Positions 1-7,326 of a stretch of 64,000 nucleotides of DNA are shown piece after piece. The DNA comes from Yersinia alsatica (GTDB taxonomy: Bacteria; Pseudomonadota; Gammaproteobacteria; Enterobacterales; Enterobacteriaceae). The notes beneath the pieces are model-generated. The model saw nothing but the letters and a program-made list of their open reading frames with translations. It made no database searches and had not been told where the DNA came from. The stretch is from NCBI RefSeq assembly GCF_902170305.1, contig NZ_CABHWW010000038.1, positions 173,126-237,125 of the forward strand, given 5' to 3'. Within the stretch, counting starts at the first letter, position 1. Every line of letters begins with the position of its first letter. A program made the position numbers and the translations under genes.

Positions 1-744
1 GATCTGGGTTAATGCTGTTGGCAGGTTTTTGGCTGCCGGATTTTGCGGATAACGGTTTTGCCAATCTTTAATGCCCGCTTTCAGCAGGTCGGGATCTTGC
101 TTGTTATCCTGATACACATGTAGCAAATCCAGCCAGCCTTGCAGGACATTTTCGTCTGCATTAATCACTATGTTGTTCAATTCTTGTGGGGTGAGCTGGG
201 CGAGAGCTTGCCAAGTGCCATCAATATTATCTTGATGTGCTTTATCTTTCAGCAAGGGTTCTTGAGCAATAAATGCCCGAATCAGCGGTAACGTTGCTTT
301 ACCCTGATTGGCGGCAATCTGTGCCTGATAGAAACGAACCTGTTGGTTGGCTGAGAGCTGAGTCGCATCCAGCTTGCTAAGAATATCGGCTGCGGCAGGA
401 TTATTTTTCTGTGCCACCAATAACTCAGCAGTCAACAATTGCTGTTCCTGGCGCTGGGTATCGCTCAGATTAGCGGGTAGCGTACCGAGCTGTTCTGCTG
501 CCTGAGGGATTTTCCCTTCACGTAACAGGGCACGAATGGCAAGTAATTGCCAGTCAGCCTTGTTATCATCACCGCTCTGTTGCAACTGTTGCAGATAATA
601 GTCAGAGTTAGCGCTTGCCTCATCCTGTATATTTACAGGTGGCGACGTCTGTGGTGCTCTGCTTGAACAAGCTGCCAGTATCAACGCAGCCAGAACAACA
701 GGGACAAGCCCTGCTTTGGAACGAACGAATGTTGAGGAAAGCAT
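1..744 (-). CDS. lpoA: LpoA, outer-membrane lipoprotein activator of PBP1A (N-terminal part; runs off the left edge)
   Basis: The minus-strand frame opens with ATG at 744 and stays open to the window edge, giving about 248 residues of a protein that is roughly 650-680 residues in enterobacteria. The N-terminus is a lipoprotein signal with lipobox LAAC (Cys26), followed by a Ser/Pro-rich linker and then helical TPR-like repeats rich in Gln, Ala and Leu. LpoA is known to sit in the outer membrane and stimulate the glycan polymerase/transpeptidase PBP1A from outside. The gene is divergent from rsmI, the standard enterobacterial arrangement (yraM-yraL), which supports the call. The C-terminal domain that contacts PBP1A is outside the window. 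Confidence 0.93.
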   Translation of the reverse strand, partial: MLSSTFVRSKAGLVPVVLAALILAACSSRAPQTSPPVNIQDEASANSDYYLQQLQQSGDDNKADWQLLAIRALLREGKIPQAAEQLGTLPANLSDTQRQEQQLLTAELLVAQKNNPAAADILSKLDATQLSANQQVRFYQAQIAANQGKATLPLIRAFIAQEPLLKDKAHQDNIDGTWQALAQLTPQELNNIVINADENVLQGWLDLLHVYQDNKQDPDLLKAGIKDWQNRYPQNPAAKNLPTALTQI

Positions 745-806
745 ACTGTATCCAGTGATGTTTTTTTCAAGATGCTCAATATTAAATCGGTAATTCGGAT
801 GAAACA

Positions 807-1700
807 ATGAATCAACCAGATCGAGCAGTGATTTCTGCATCTACGCTTTATGTGGTACCTACCCCAATCGGCAATTTAGGGGATATTACCCACCGGGCGT
901 TAGAGGTACTGAAAGGCGTTGATTTGATTGCGGCAGAAGATACACGTCATACAGGGTTGCTGTTACAACATTTCGCGATCAACGCCCGCCTATTTGCACT
1001 TCATGACCATAACGAACAACAAAAAGCCGAACATTTGCTGACAAAACTGCAAGAGGGCCAGAGTATTGCACTGGTTTCAGATGCAGGAACGCCACTAATC
1101 AACGATCCGGGCTACCATTTAGTGCGCCGTTGCCGTGAAGCTGGCATCAGAGTAGTGCCATTACCGGGTGCTTGTGCGGCGATTACTGCACTGTCTGCCG
1201 CCGGTATTGCCTCAGATCGTTTTTGCTACGAAGGCTTCCTGCCAGCGAAAACCAAAGGACGTAAGGATACTCTGCAAGCGCTGATTGAGGAACCTCGAAC
1301 ACTGATCTTCTACGAATCCACACATCGCTTATTGGAAAGTTTACAGGACATGGTAACCGTACTTGGCCCACAACGCTATGTGGTACTGGCCAGAGAGCTA
1401 ACCAAAACCTGGGAGTCTATTCACGGCGCACCGGTGGGTGAGTTACTGGCTTGGGTTCAAGAAGAAGAAACCCGCCGCCGCGGTGAAATGGTATTAATTG
1501 TCGAAGGGCACAAAGTACAGGCCGATGATGCCTTGCCAGCCGCCGCACTGCGTACTTTAGCATTGTTGCAAAAAGAGTTGCCGCTGAAAAAAGCAGCGGC
1601 TCTGGCTGCAGAAATTCATGGTGTGAAAAAGAACGCACTCTATAAGTATGCTTTGGAACAAGACCTCCAAGAGCAGAGCGACGACGAAGAAGAAGAGTAA
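807..1700 (+). CDS. rsmI: 16S rRNA (cytidine1402-2'-O)-methyltransferase RsmI
   Basis: The 297-residue protein has the SAM-dependent tetrapyrrole-methylase fold of RsmI: near the N-terminus [13 protein letters not shown], then AAEDTRHTG, and [13 protein letters not shown] at about residues 91-103, all signature motifs of the family. It methylates the ribose of C1402 in 16S rRNA, next to the decoding centre, together with RsmH. Length is close to E. coli RsmI (286), with an acidic C-terminal tail (DDEEEE). Start ATG at 807 lies 62 bp from the divergent lpoA start, so the two genes share a short promoter region. Confidence 0.96.
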   Translation: MNQPDRAVISASTLYVVPTPIGNLGDITHRALEVLKGVDLIAAEDTRHTGLLLQHFAINARLFALHDHNEQQKAEHLLTKLQEGQSIALVSDAGTPLINDPGYHLVRRCREAGIRVVPLPGACAAITALSAAGIASDRFCYEGFLPAKTKGRKDTLQALIEEPRTLIFYESTHRLLESLQDMVTVLGPQRYVVLARELTKTWESIHGAPVGELLAWVQEEETRRRGEMVLIVEGHKVQADDALPAAALRTLALLQKELPLKKAAALAAEIHGVKKNALYKYALEQDLQEQSDDEEEE

Positions 1701-1708
1701 GCGGCTAA

Positions 1709-1738
1709 CACCTGAGGCCGGATAGCCAGCCTCAGGTG
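1709..1738. terminator. Stem-loop between convergent rsmI and lipoprotein gene
   Basis: A perfect 10-bp inverted repeat (CACCTGAGGC at 1709-1718 and GCCTCAGGTG at 1729-1738) lies between two convergent genes. No clear T-tract follows on either strand, so it is probably a transcript-end hairpin rather than a strong intrinsic terminator. Confidence 0.5.
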
Positions 1739-1744
1739 AGTTTA

Positions 1745-2008
1745 TCAGCCACGATGGTGCCAGCCATATTGTGGGTGGTACCAACCCCAATTATGCCCTT
1801 CACGATAGCGCCACTCATAACCCGGTCCGGGTCTTGGGTAATGCGGCGCCACATAGACGACTCCCGGTGGGATGATGACATCGGGCTCGATGACCACACC
1901 CGGTTCGACCACCATTCTTGGTTCCGCATATCGTGCCGGTTCAACGACACAACCACTTAATAATGCAACAGAAAGGAGAGGGATAATAAAACCAATGGAA
2001 CGTTTCAT
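1745..2008 (-). CDS. Small exported lipoprotein, Tyr/Trp/Pro-rich
   Basis: Start ATG at 2008 is chosen over an upstream in-frame ATG at 2026 because GGGAG lies just before it and it directly begins a lipoprotein signal MKRSIGFIIPLL with lipobox LLSGC (Cys20). The mature part (about 68 residues) has repeated PGVV/PDVI segments, then a Tyr/Trp/His-rich tail (WGWYHPQYGWHHRG) like those of small enterobacterial lipoproteins with aromatic-glycine repeats. No catalytic motif is visible and function is unknown. It sits convergent to rsmI and upstream of rnpB on the opposite strand. Confidence 0.75.
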   Translation of the reverse strand: MKRSIGFIIPLLSVALLSGCVVEPARYAEPRMVVEPGVVIEPDVIIPPGVVYVAPHYPRPGPGYEWRYREGHNWGWYHPQYGWHHRG

Positions 2009-2217
2009 GGTGGAACTCCCGAGCAAGAATAAAGCACGCCATTATTTTTGCTCTATTGGCAGTAACTATGTTTAATGCTAGTCAATGAATCTTATCTATG
2101 CATATGACTTAAAAGAAAATTATTGTAAATTTATTTACAATAAACTTTACATTCATCAAACTGCATTGAAGTGAAAATCAATAATTTTTCGGGCTAAATA
2201 TTTGTTGTCGGTGAAAG

Positions 2218-2246
2218 ATGACATTTAACTGTAATGTGACTATAAT
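2218..2246 (+). promoter_or_regulatory. rnpB promoter
   Basis: ATGACA (2218-2223) and a perfect TATAAT (2241-2246) are separated by 17 bp and placed 7-8 bp before the first base of the RNase P RNA, the expected sigma-70 architecture for a strongly expressed RNA gene. Confidence 0.8.
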
Positions 2247-2253
2247 CCGCCGC

Positions 2254-2633
<380 letters not shown>

Positions 2634-2689
2634 TCTTTAAAAACAACGAGTTGGTGTGTCCCGTCTGTATTTCACGTTAAGTGGGATAC

Positions 2690-3064
2690 ATGATGGGATA
2701 CATCAACTTTTGTTCTCTTCCTTATACGCTCCGCCGCAATGGTATTTTCTACCTCTACTTTCGTTTATCGAATAACCGCTTTTTTAAGTCATCTTTGGCA
2801 TGCACTGAGATAAAAAGGGCGAGATTTCTCACATCCAGACTGATGTTTTTCATTTCATTGCTGAAACTTGGTAGGATAGAAAATAGCCAGTTACAGACGA
2901 TTGTGAGAAAAATGAGACAGTTAACACAAAGTGATATCGATGAATATCTACTCGAAGTTCAAACTGAAATCTATGACGAAGCCCGTAGGACTAAATTTGA
3001 GGCTAACGCAGTTAGATTCAAAGTTGGGGGCTTAGGCCCCAGCTTCCTCTTAGAACACTTCTAG
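2690..3064 (+). pseudogene. Truncated phage-type tyrosine integrase (N-terminal fragment)
   Basis: About 120 codons remain. The start (MGYINF, ATG at 2690 or 2693) is followed by LPYTLRRNGIFYLYFRL, the N-terminal domain typical of integrases of the roughly 400-residue class that begin with a LRR-G-Y/F-Y-RR segment. The helical part around SDIDEYLLEVQTEIYDEA is SAM-like. The catalytic domain with the R-H-R-Y tetrad is entirely absent: the reading frame ends abruptly where it meets the relic toxin fragment on the other strand. Its position immediately inside the attL-like repeat is where the integrase of an rnpB-targeting element is expected. It is inferred to be non-functional. Confidence 0.75.
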
Positions 3065-3171
3065 CGAAAGTCTTTCATTGTGAACTTGTAAACTCCTGCT
3101 GCGGTGCCGCCACAAATTTCTCCCGTAGTTCCTAGGGTGAAACTACCAACTTCAGTATCTAAGACAGATGG
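3061..3171 (-). pseudogene. C-terminal relic of a third PAAR-effector toxin module
   Basis: On the minus strand 36 codons followed by TAG (3061-3063) encode a segment reading DTEVGSFTLGTTGEICGG. This aligns residue for residue with YTEAGNFTLGTAGGIGGG in the complete PAAR effector nearby. An in-frame stop lies just upstream (3172-3174). It therefore looks like the leftover end of a sibling toxin domain with a different last segment. It lies tail to tail with, and touches, the truncated integrase, marking a deletion junction. Confidence 0.65.
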
Positions 3172-3250
3172 TTAGTGATATTTGAGAAAGATCGGCGCTA
3201 GGTTTTGTACTCTATGGAAACGGCTAAGCGGCACTGAATAGCTATTGAAA

Positions 3251-3273
3251 ATGAAAAGCCACTATGAGTGGCT
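3251..3273 (-). terminator. Terminator of the orphan toxin/immunity unit
   Basis: AGCCAC (3257-3262) pairs with GTGGCT (3268-3273). On the minus strand the hairpin is followed by TTTTCATTTT and lies about 20 bp beyond the stop of the immunity gene. Confidence 0.6.
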
Positions 3274-3293
3274 GTTGTTGAGTGATGAAGAAA

Positions 3294-3743
3294 TTACCCG
3301 AAATAGCATTTTTTCAAGCATAACTCTTCGTTGAGAGCATACTTGGTTGCCATACCGGGCATCCAGCCTGATGGTATGCCCTGACAAGCTACATATCCTC
3401 TTTTTTCAAATTCATTTATAAAATAAAATCTGAACCCTATCTGAAAAATAATAGACGTAAGAAAGCAGAAGACAATAAATCTAGATACAGGCTTTTGGAT
3501 GGAATCGGGTGCTTGACGACCTAAAAAAATAGGGGGAATAGAAAGAAAGGTAAGAGGGGTAAGTATAAGAAAACACGTAATTCCATATATGATAAAAGAT
3601 GAGAAAACGATAATGTCAGGAAATGATAAATACTCATTTATGGTATCTAAAGTCAGATATACACCTCCTACGCTTAAAGGTATAACTAAAAATAGCACAC
3701 CCAAAAACATAGATACTCTTCTTTTTAATGTGAGTTCGTACAT
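3294..3743 (-). CDS. Probable immunity protein, four-helix inner-membrane protein (DUF1240-like)
   Basis: The 149-residue protein has about four hydrophobic segments (near residues 12-30, 42-65, 68-85 and 98-118) and a conserved-looking C-terminus with Cys-rich GYVACQGIPSGWMPGMATKY and a final CLKKC. This pattern matches the DUF1240 family as I remember it, often found next to PAAR proteins in Yersinia and Photorhabdus. Start ATG at 3743 is preferred because AGGTGG precedes it. The A of this ATG is the last base of the TAA that would end the neighbouring toxin in its restored frame, so the two genes were translationally coupled. A membrane immunity protein fits a pore-forming toxin. Confidence 0.7.
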   Translation of the reverse strand: MYELTLKRRVSMFLGVLFLVIPLSVGGVYLTLDTINEYLSFPDIIVFSSFIIYGITCFLILTPLTFLSIPPIFLGRQAPDSIQKPVSRFIVFCFLTSIIFQIGFRFYFINEFEKRGYVACQGIPSGWMPGMATKYALNEELCLKKCYFG

Positions 3744-3833
3744 TAAAACCACCTAGTATTAAAGTTACTCAATACTTCTTTGATATAGTTTCTGACTTCA
3801 TACTCAATAACGTCTTTACCTTTATCAAGCATC

Positions 3834-4508
3834 TTATCTGCATACATTACCCCCAAATCCCAAATCCCAAATCCCCTGTTCCACCTCGCGAGCTTTTTCT
3901 ACAAATTCTTGCTGTGCACCTTCAATGCACTTAACAACTTGATCTGTAAAACCAAATTTATCATCTAAATAGTTTAAACCAATTGCAGAAACCAACCCAG
4001 CGACAACGACTACAACCAAAGGAACTGCAACGGTAGAAACAACGCCTAGAGCGATTGTCCCAATCCCCCAACTAACAGCCGACGCAATACCTATTTTCAC
4101 CACATCCGTTGCCAAAGAACCGATAAACTCAGCCAGTGACGTGGCATCATTCAATATAAAATCAAGCGTTCGGTAAGCTGCCGCCACATAGAACGTTAAT
4201 CGTGCACCACTGATAATAGAGTTTTTCAGCCCATATTTGCCGATACCCAAATCAACTACCTTCGGATTTTTTAATGCAAACACCGGTGCGGTTAATACTT
4301 TTCTGATACCCGCATAGCCCGTCAGTTTGATTAATTCAGTGCCTTTATGGTTAATGTAGACCGTGGCTCTAATTCCGAAGTCACCCAATCGAGCGATAAT
4401 CATCGAGGTGGTGACAACATCCTTTCCATTCACACCGTAATTAACCATTACTTGCCCGACATCGGATTGAGTGGTTTCCACCCAAGCTGTTTTCGCGCCT
4501 TTCCAGCC
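3834..4508 (-). pseudogene. Orphan C-terminal toxin domain of a PAAR/polymorphic effector, frameshifted
   Basis: The frame begins right after a TAG at 4509-4511 (first in-frame start GTG at 4481) with no PAAR or delivery domain. It reads through about 220 codons of a domain with long hydrophobic helices near its end (SAVSWGIGTIALGVVSTVAV and VPLVVVVVAGLVSAIGLNYL), suggesting a membrane-active, colicin-like toxin. It stops at 3834-3836 after three tandem 7-bp units. Removing one unit restores a frame of about 35 more codons, ending at TAA 3743-3745 and overlapping the immunity start by 1 nt. It is therefore both decapitated at its 5' end and frameshifted at its 3' end. Its left neighbour is the cognate immunity gene; its right edge abuts a copy of the rnpB-type terminator, consistent with cassette displacement. 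Confidence 0.75.
3855..3875. repeat. 7-bp tandem repeat (AAATCCC x3) in toxin coding sequence
   Basis: Three perfect copies at 3855-3861, 3862-3868 and 3869-3875, flanked by C-tracts. Because the unit is 7 bp, each gain or loss shifts the reading frame by one. With two copies the toxin reads on to a stop overlapping the immunity gene; with the present three it stops early. Confidence 0.85.
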
Positions 4509-4521
4509 CTATTCATTCTAC

Positions 4522-4555
4522 AAAACCCCGCTTCGGCGGGGTTTTTGCTTTGTAG
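4522..4555. terminator. Intrinsic terminator, internal copy of the rnpB-type terminator
   Basis: The hairpin CCCCGC-TTCG-GCGGGG has A-rich and T-rich flanks. The 34 bases 4522-4555 are identical to 6677-6710, which ends rnpB beyond the right repeat. Here it lies downstream (minus strand) of the effector/immunity pair and directly abuts the cut 5' edge of the orphan toxin fragment. Confidence 0.8.
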
Positions 4556-4608
4556 GGCCAAGAGGCTGCTAATCATTACCGAATAGTCTTTCCAAATGAT
4601 AGCAATCA

Positions 4609-5004
4609 TTATCTAACGTATAATAATAGCAACGCACTTAGGAATAACCCGACTAACCCAATAAATAAAAGATAGAATTTTATTTTTATCCATCGCGTAA
4701 ATTGGGAGGGGAGGTTCCTTATAAAGTCGTAATGTTCATCGGGGATATTTCTTACAGGCCAAGAATGTTTTTTAAATGTCAGAATTACATGGAAGTATGT
4801 GTCTTTTTGAAAAGTAAACATAAAACCCCCATTTCTATAGGGCAAAATAGTTTCTGGTAAAGAACCGAACCTATCCGAGAACAGCTTGCATAACTTTATA
4901 TGGCTATTCTTTTTAAGAAATGAATAGAAGAATGAAAAGTATATTAAAATTGCCGATAACACAGCAAATAGCAAAATCAGCTGTTTAATTAATTCTTCAC
5001 TCAT
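4609..5004 (-). CDS. Probable immunity protein of the PAAR effector, two-helix membrane protein
   Basis: The 131-residue protein has one hydrophobic segment at each end (about residues 9-29 and 108-129) and a soluble middle of about 75 residues. The start ATG at 5002-5004 overlaps the effector stop as ATGA, a sign of translational coupling, and there is no other gene between it and the terminator at 4522. I do not recognise a named family. The role as immunity to the membrane-active toxin next door is inferred from position, overlap, size and membrane topology. Confidence 0.7.
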   Translation of the reverse strand: MSEELIKQLILLFAVLSAILIYFSFFYSFLKKNSHIKLCKLFSDRFGSLPETILPYRNGGFMFTFQKDTYFHVILTFKKHSWPVRNIPDEHYDFIRNLPSQFTRWIKIKFYLLFIGLVGLFLSALLLLYVR

Positions 5005-6374
5005 TGCTCAAATACCTTATATACTTCATCGCCAACCGCTTCGCCTAATGCTCCACCTGCCTCACCTCCAGCATAACCCATAGCTCCCCCCACAATTAGG
5101 CCACATAGTAGAACCCCTGCGCCCAGTGTTTGTGGCCCTATAGCTAGACTACAGGCCCACATCCCTGCAGCGCCACCACCTATTCCTCCCGCAGTACCTA
5201 AAGTGAAATTACCCGCTTCGGTATATTTTTTTCTGGTACATTCGTTTTCTCGCCCTACAGAGCAGGCTTCATTAACTTCATTTATTGAGTGTAGAGCGCT
5301 GAATCCAATAGCAGCATATCCTGTGTAGCGCATCGCCTTAATGAGTTTTGCAGAACGTTCAATATGGGTTGTGTAGCCTTCAATATCACCAACACCACTC
5401 TTACCCCATTCATGCATTATCGATGATGTTGATAGGCCAAGAGCATTTTTAATTTTGGTATATTCACCTAATTTCAAACTTTTCCCAAGAAATCCATTTT
5501 TAATGATTTTATCTAGCTCATTAAATAATTGGCGACGCTCAACAAAGAATTGTTCGCCAATTAATGTTCCTCTCGTTAAGTACTGGTTTTTATAGGTGGA
5601 ATGAATTTTGTTTAAAATTTCTTCGATTTGTTGAAAATATTTACCGGCAGAGTCTGCGGCTAACCCAATGCCTTTATCAGCAATGCTCGAAAAGTTAGCG
5701 ATTGTTGCATAATGCTTGTGCATGAAATTGGCTTCATCGTCAGTGAGACTGGATAAAGCGTCATCAACCCGTATTTTAGCTTTCTTTAACGATTCAATTT
5801 GGTTGGCATCTTGCTTATCTGGATCAACAACTATAACGATAGAGCCAGTTTTTAGGGGGTGGATACCGTTTAGCTGACTGTACAATTCTTTGCTGCCAGT
5901 AGGTGGTTGTCTAAACAGCCAATTCCCATAATCGCCAACCGATGAAGGGAGATGCACTACACAGAAGCCAGCATCTACCGCTTCTCTTTTAGTTTCTGTT
6001 ACTACAGGTTGGGTCGGCGTTACCTGCTTTTTTGCTACTTGAGCGAACTGTTGTGGCTCAGCAACGGTAGAACGTGCTACTGCGACCGTTTGTGGTTGTC
6101 GCTCTATTATTGGATCAACCACCTGCCTCGCCATGCCGATAACAACATGATTTGGGCAGTTGCACATCACACGATCACCCGTTGCTACAAACGGTCGGTC
6201 TTCCGCCCAGTCTGACACGGTGCCAATAATTTGAAATGTACCCTTACACACCTCACACCACGCAAGATCGCCGGACTGTGCAACGGCTTTCAGACCTTCG
6301 AACCACGTCGATGACGCCGACCGAATCTCTCCGTGAGTCGTTTTGTCACCCAAACAAGCTAGCGAACGAGCCAT
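5001..6374 (-). CDS. PAAR-domain type VI secretion effector with glycine-zipper membrane-active C-terminus
   Basis: Start ATG at 6374 (MARSLACLGDKTTHGE) is preferred over ATG at 6380 because AAGGG is correctly spaced for it. Residues 1-80 form a PAAR domain (CLGDKTTHG, a Cys-x-x-Cys pair in WCEVCKG, and GDRVMCNCPNHVVIG), which caps the VgrG spike. A Thr/Gln/Pro linker follows, then a middle domain of about 200 residues. The last 110 residues hold two Gly/Ala-rich hydrophobic hairpins (around LGTAGGIGGGAAGMWACSLA and IVGGAMGYAGGEAGGALGEA), a glycine-zipper pattern expected for insertion into a target inner membrane. Two acidic stretches end the protein. The overlapping downstream gene encodes the probable immunity protein. 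The killing mechanism is inferred, not seen. Confidence 0.82.
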   Translation of the reverse strand: MARSLACLGDKTTHGEIRSASSTWFEGLKAVAQSGDLAWCEVCKGTFQIIGTVSDWAEDRPFVATGDRVMCNCPNHVVIGMARQVVDPIIERQPQTVAVARSTVAEPQQFAQVAKKQVTPTQPVVTETKREAVDAGFCVVHLPSSVGDYGNWLFRQPPTGSKELYSQLNGIHPLKTGSIVIVVDPDKQDANQIESLKKAKIRVDDALSSLTDDEANFMHKHYATIANFSSIADKGIGLAADSAGKYFQQIEEILNKIHSTYKNQYLTRGTLIGEQFFVERRQLFNELDKIIKNGFLGKSLKLGEYTKIKNALGLSTSSIMHEWGKSGVGDIEGYTTHIERSAKLIKAMRYTGYAAIGFSALHSINEVNEACSVGRENECTRKKYTEAGNFTLGTAGGIGGGAAGMWACSLAIGPQTLGAGVLLCGLIVGGAMGYAGGEAGGALGEAVGDEVYKVFEQ

Positions 6375-6648
6375 AAACATCCCTTATTTATCCATTTGCC
6401 AATATCAATTTGGCAATCTGCCCAAAAGGTAAGGGATAATGATGGATCAGGCAAATAAAAACTGAAATTGTGTTTTATGTGTAGGAAGTGAAATAGGGCA
6501 GACAATAGGCCTCCCCCAGCAAGTGAGATACATCGTCGGGCTGCGCTAAGACAATTAGCCTGCTATGATGGGATACAAACCGAGATACACACTAACCTTT
6601 AACTACGTGTAAATGCAGCAGGAAACGGTCTTTCATTTGACTAGTTGC
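6375..6648. other. Non-coding right arm of the rnpB islet
   Basis: No ORF of note. It carries the effector upstream region and several GAGATACA/GGGATACA repeats (about 6525, 6566 and 6580) resembling those next to the truncated integrase at 2682-2702; these may be integrase arm-type sites. Confidence 0.45.
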
Positions 6649-6668
6649 CTTACCGGTCAACTCCACTC
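6649..6668 (+). repeat. attR-like direct repeat (right end of rnpB islet)
   Basis: Identical 20 bases to 2613-2632, followed at once by the terminator expected downstream of rnpB, so this side is the original chromosomal 3' flank. Confidence 0.88.
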
Positions 6669-6676
6669 ATTCCATA

Positions 6677-6710
6677 AAAACCCCGCTTCGGCGGGGTTTT
6701 TGCTTTGTAG
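6677..6710. terminator. Original rnpB terminator, now displaced beyond the islet
   Basis: CCCCGC-TTCG-GCGGGG hairpin followed by TTTTTGCTTT, directly after the attR-like repeat. In an uninterrupted locus it would end rnpB. Confidence 0.8.
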
Positions 6711-7326
6711 AATAAGCACGAGAGAATTATTGTTATCTCATTAATTAGAATTATCGCCCCATTTTAAAGATATTTCATACGCTCATGTATGAATTTTAAT
6801 TTGTCCTCGTATGAATAATCTTAAATTTCATTCCATATTATTTAAAATAAAGCATATCTAATATTAATTATCTTCAATTTTTTGAAAGAAAATCATTTTA
6901 AAACATAATTTTGTATTTTCTCATCACCATTAATCGAACGGAATAGTCATTTATCATTAAAAACATTTTTATATTTTTTTAAATTATCGAAATGTATAGT
7001 GCTAGCAATAAGGAAAAATCTCTATTTAATTTAAATTCACGTATAGCTAATTTAATCTTATGTCAACGAAGTGTCTATATTTGTCAGTGAATACTTAACT
7101 CTATCTGTTTTGTTACAAGCAAATAACAGATTAATAAATATAACTAACCAAACAAAACTATTAAGTTCTACAAATAATAATAATTAGTCTTTTTTGTTAA
7201 GAAGTGGTTAATTTAATCAAATTCTGTATTTCTATATCAGAGCAGTCGATTTTAAATAAAAAAATAACTTTTGATTATTTATCACAACATTTAACTTCAC
7301 CTAGGATTACAATTTTGAGCAATATT
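6711..7326. other. AT-rich non-coding region upstream of the invasin-like gene
   Basis: About 600 bases, strongly AT-rich with many A/T runs, no convincing ORF. It is a likely H-NS-type silenced promoter region for the adhesin gene. A frame upstream of the chosen adhesin start (from GTG 7204) has no signal-peptide character and is rejected as coding. Confidence 0.5.

Noticed and set aside
3855..3875. Possible CRISPR or longer repeat array
   Set aside because: Only three 7-bp units inside a coding region; no spacers. No CRISPR array was seen anywhere in the window.
7204..7326. Upstream extension of the invasin-like gene to GTG 7204
   Set aside because: The extra 41 residues are encoded by AT-rich DNA and would precede, and spoil, a normal signal peptide beginning at ATG 7327.
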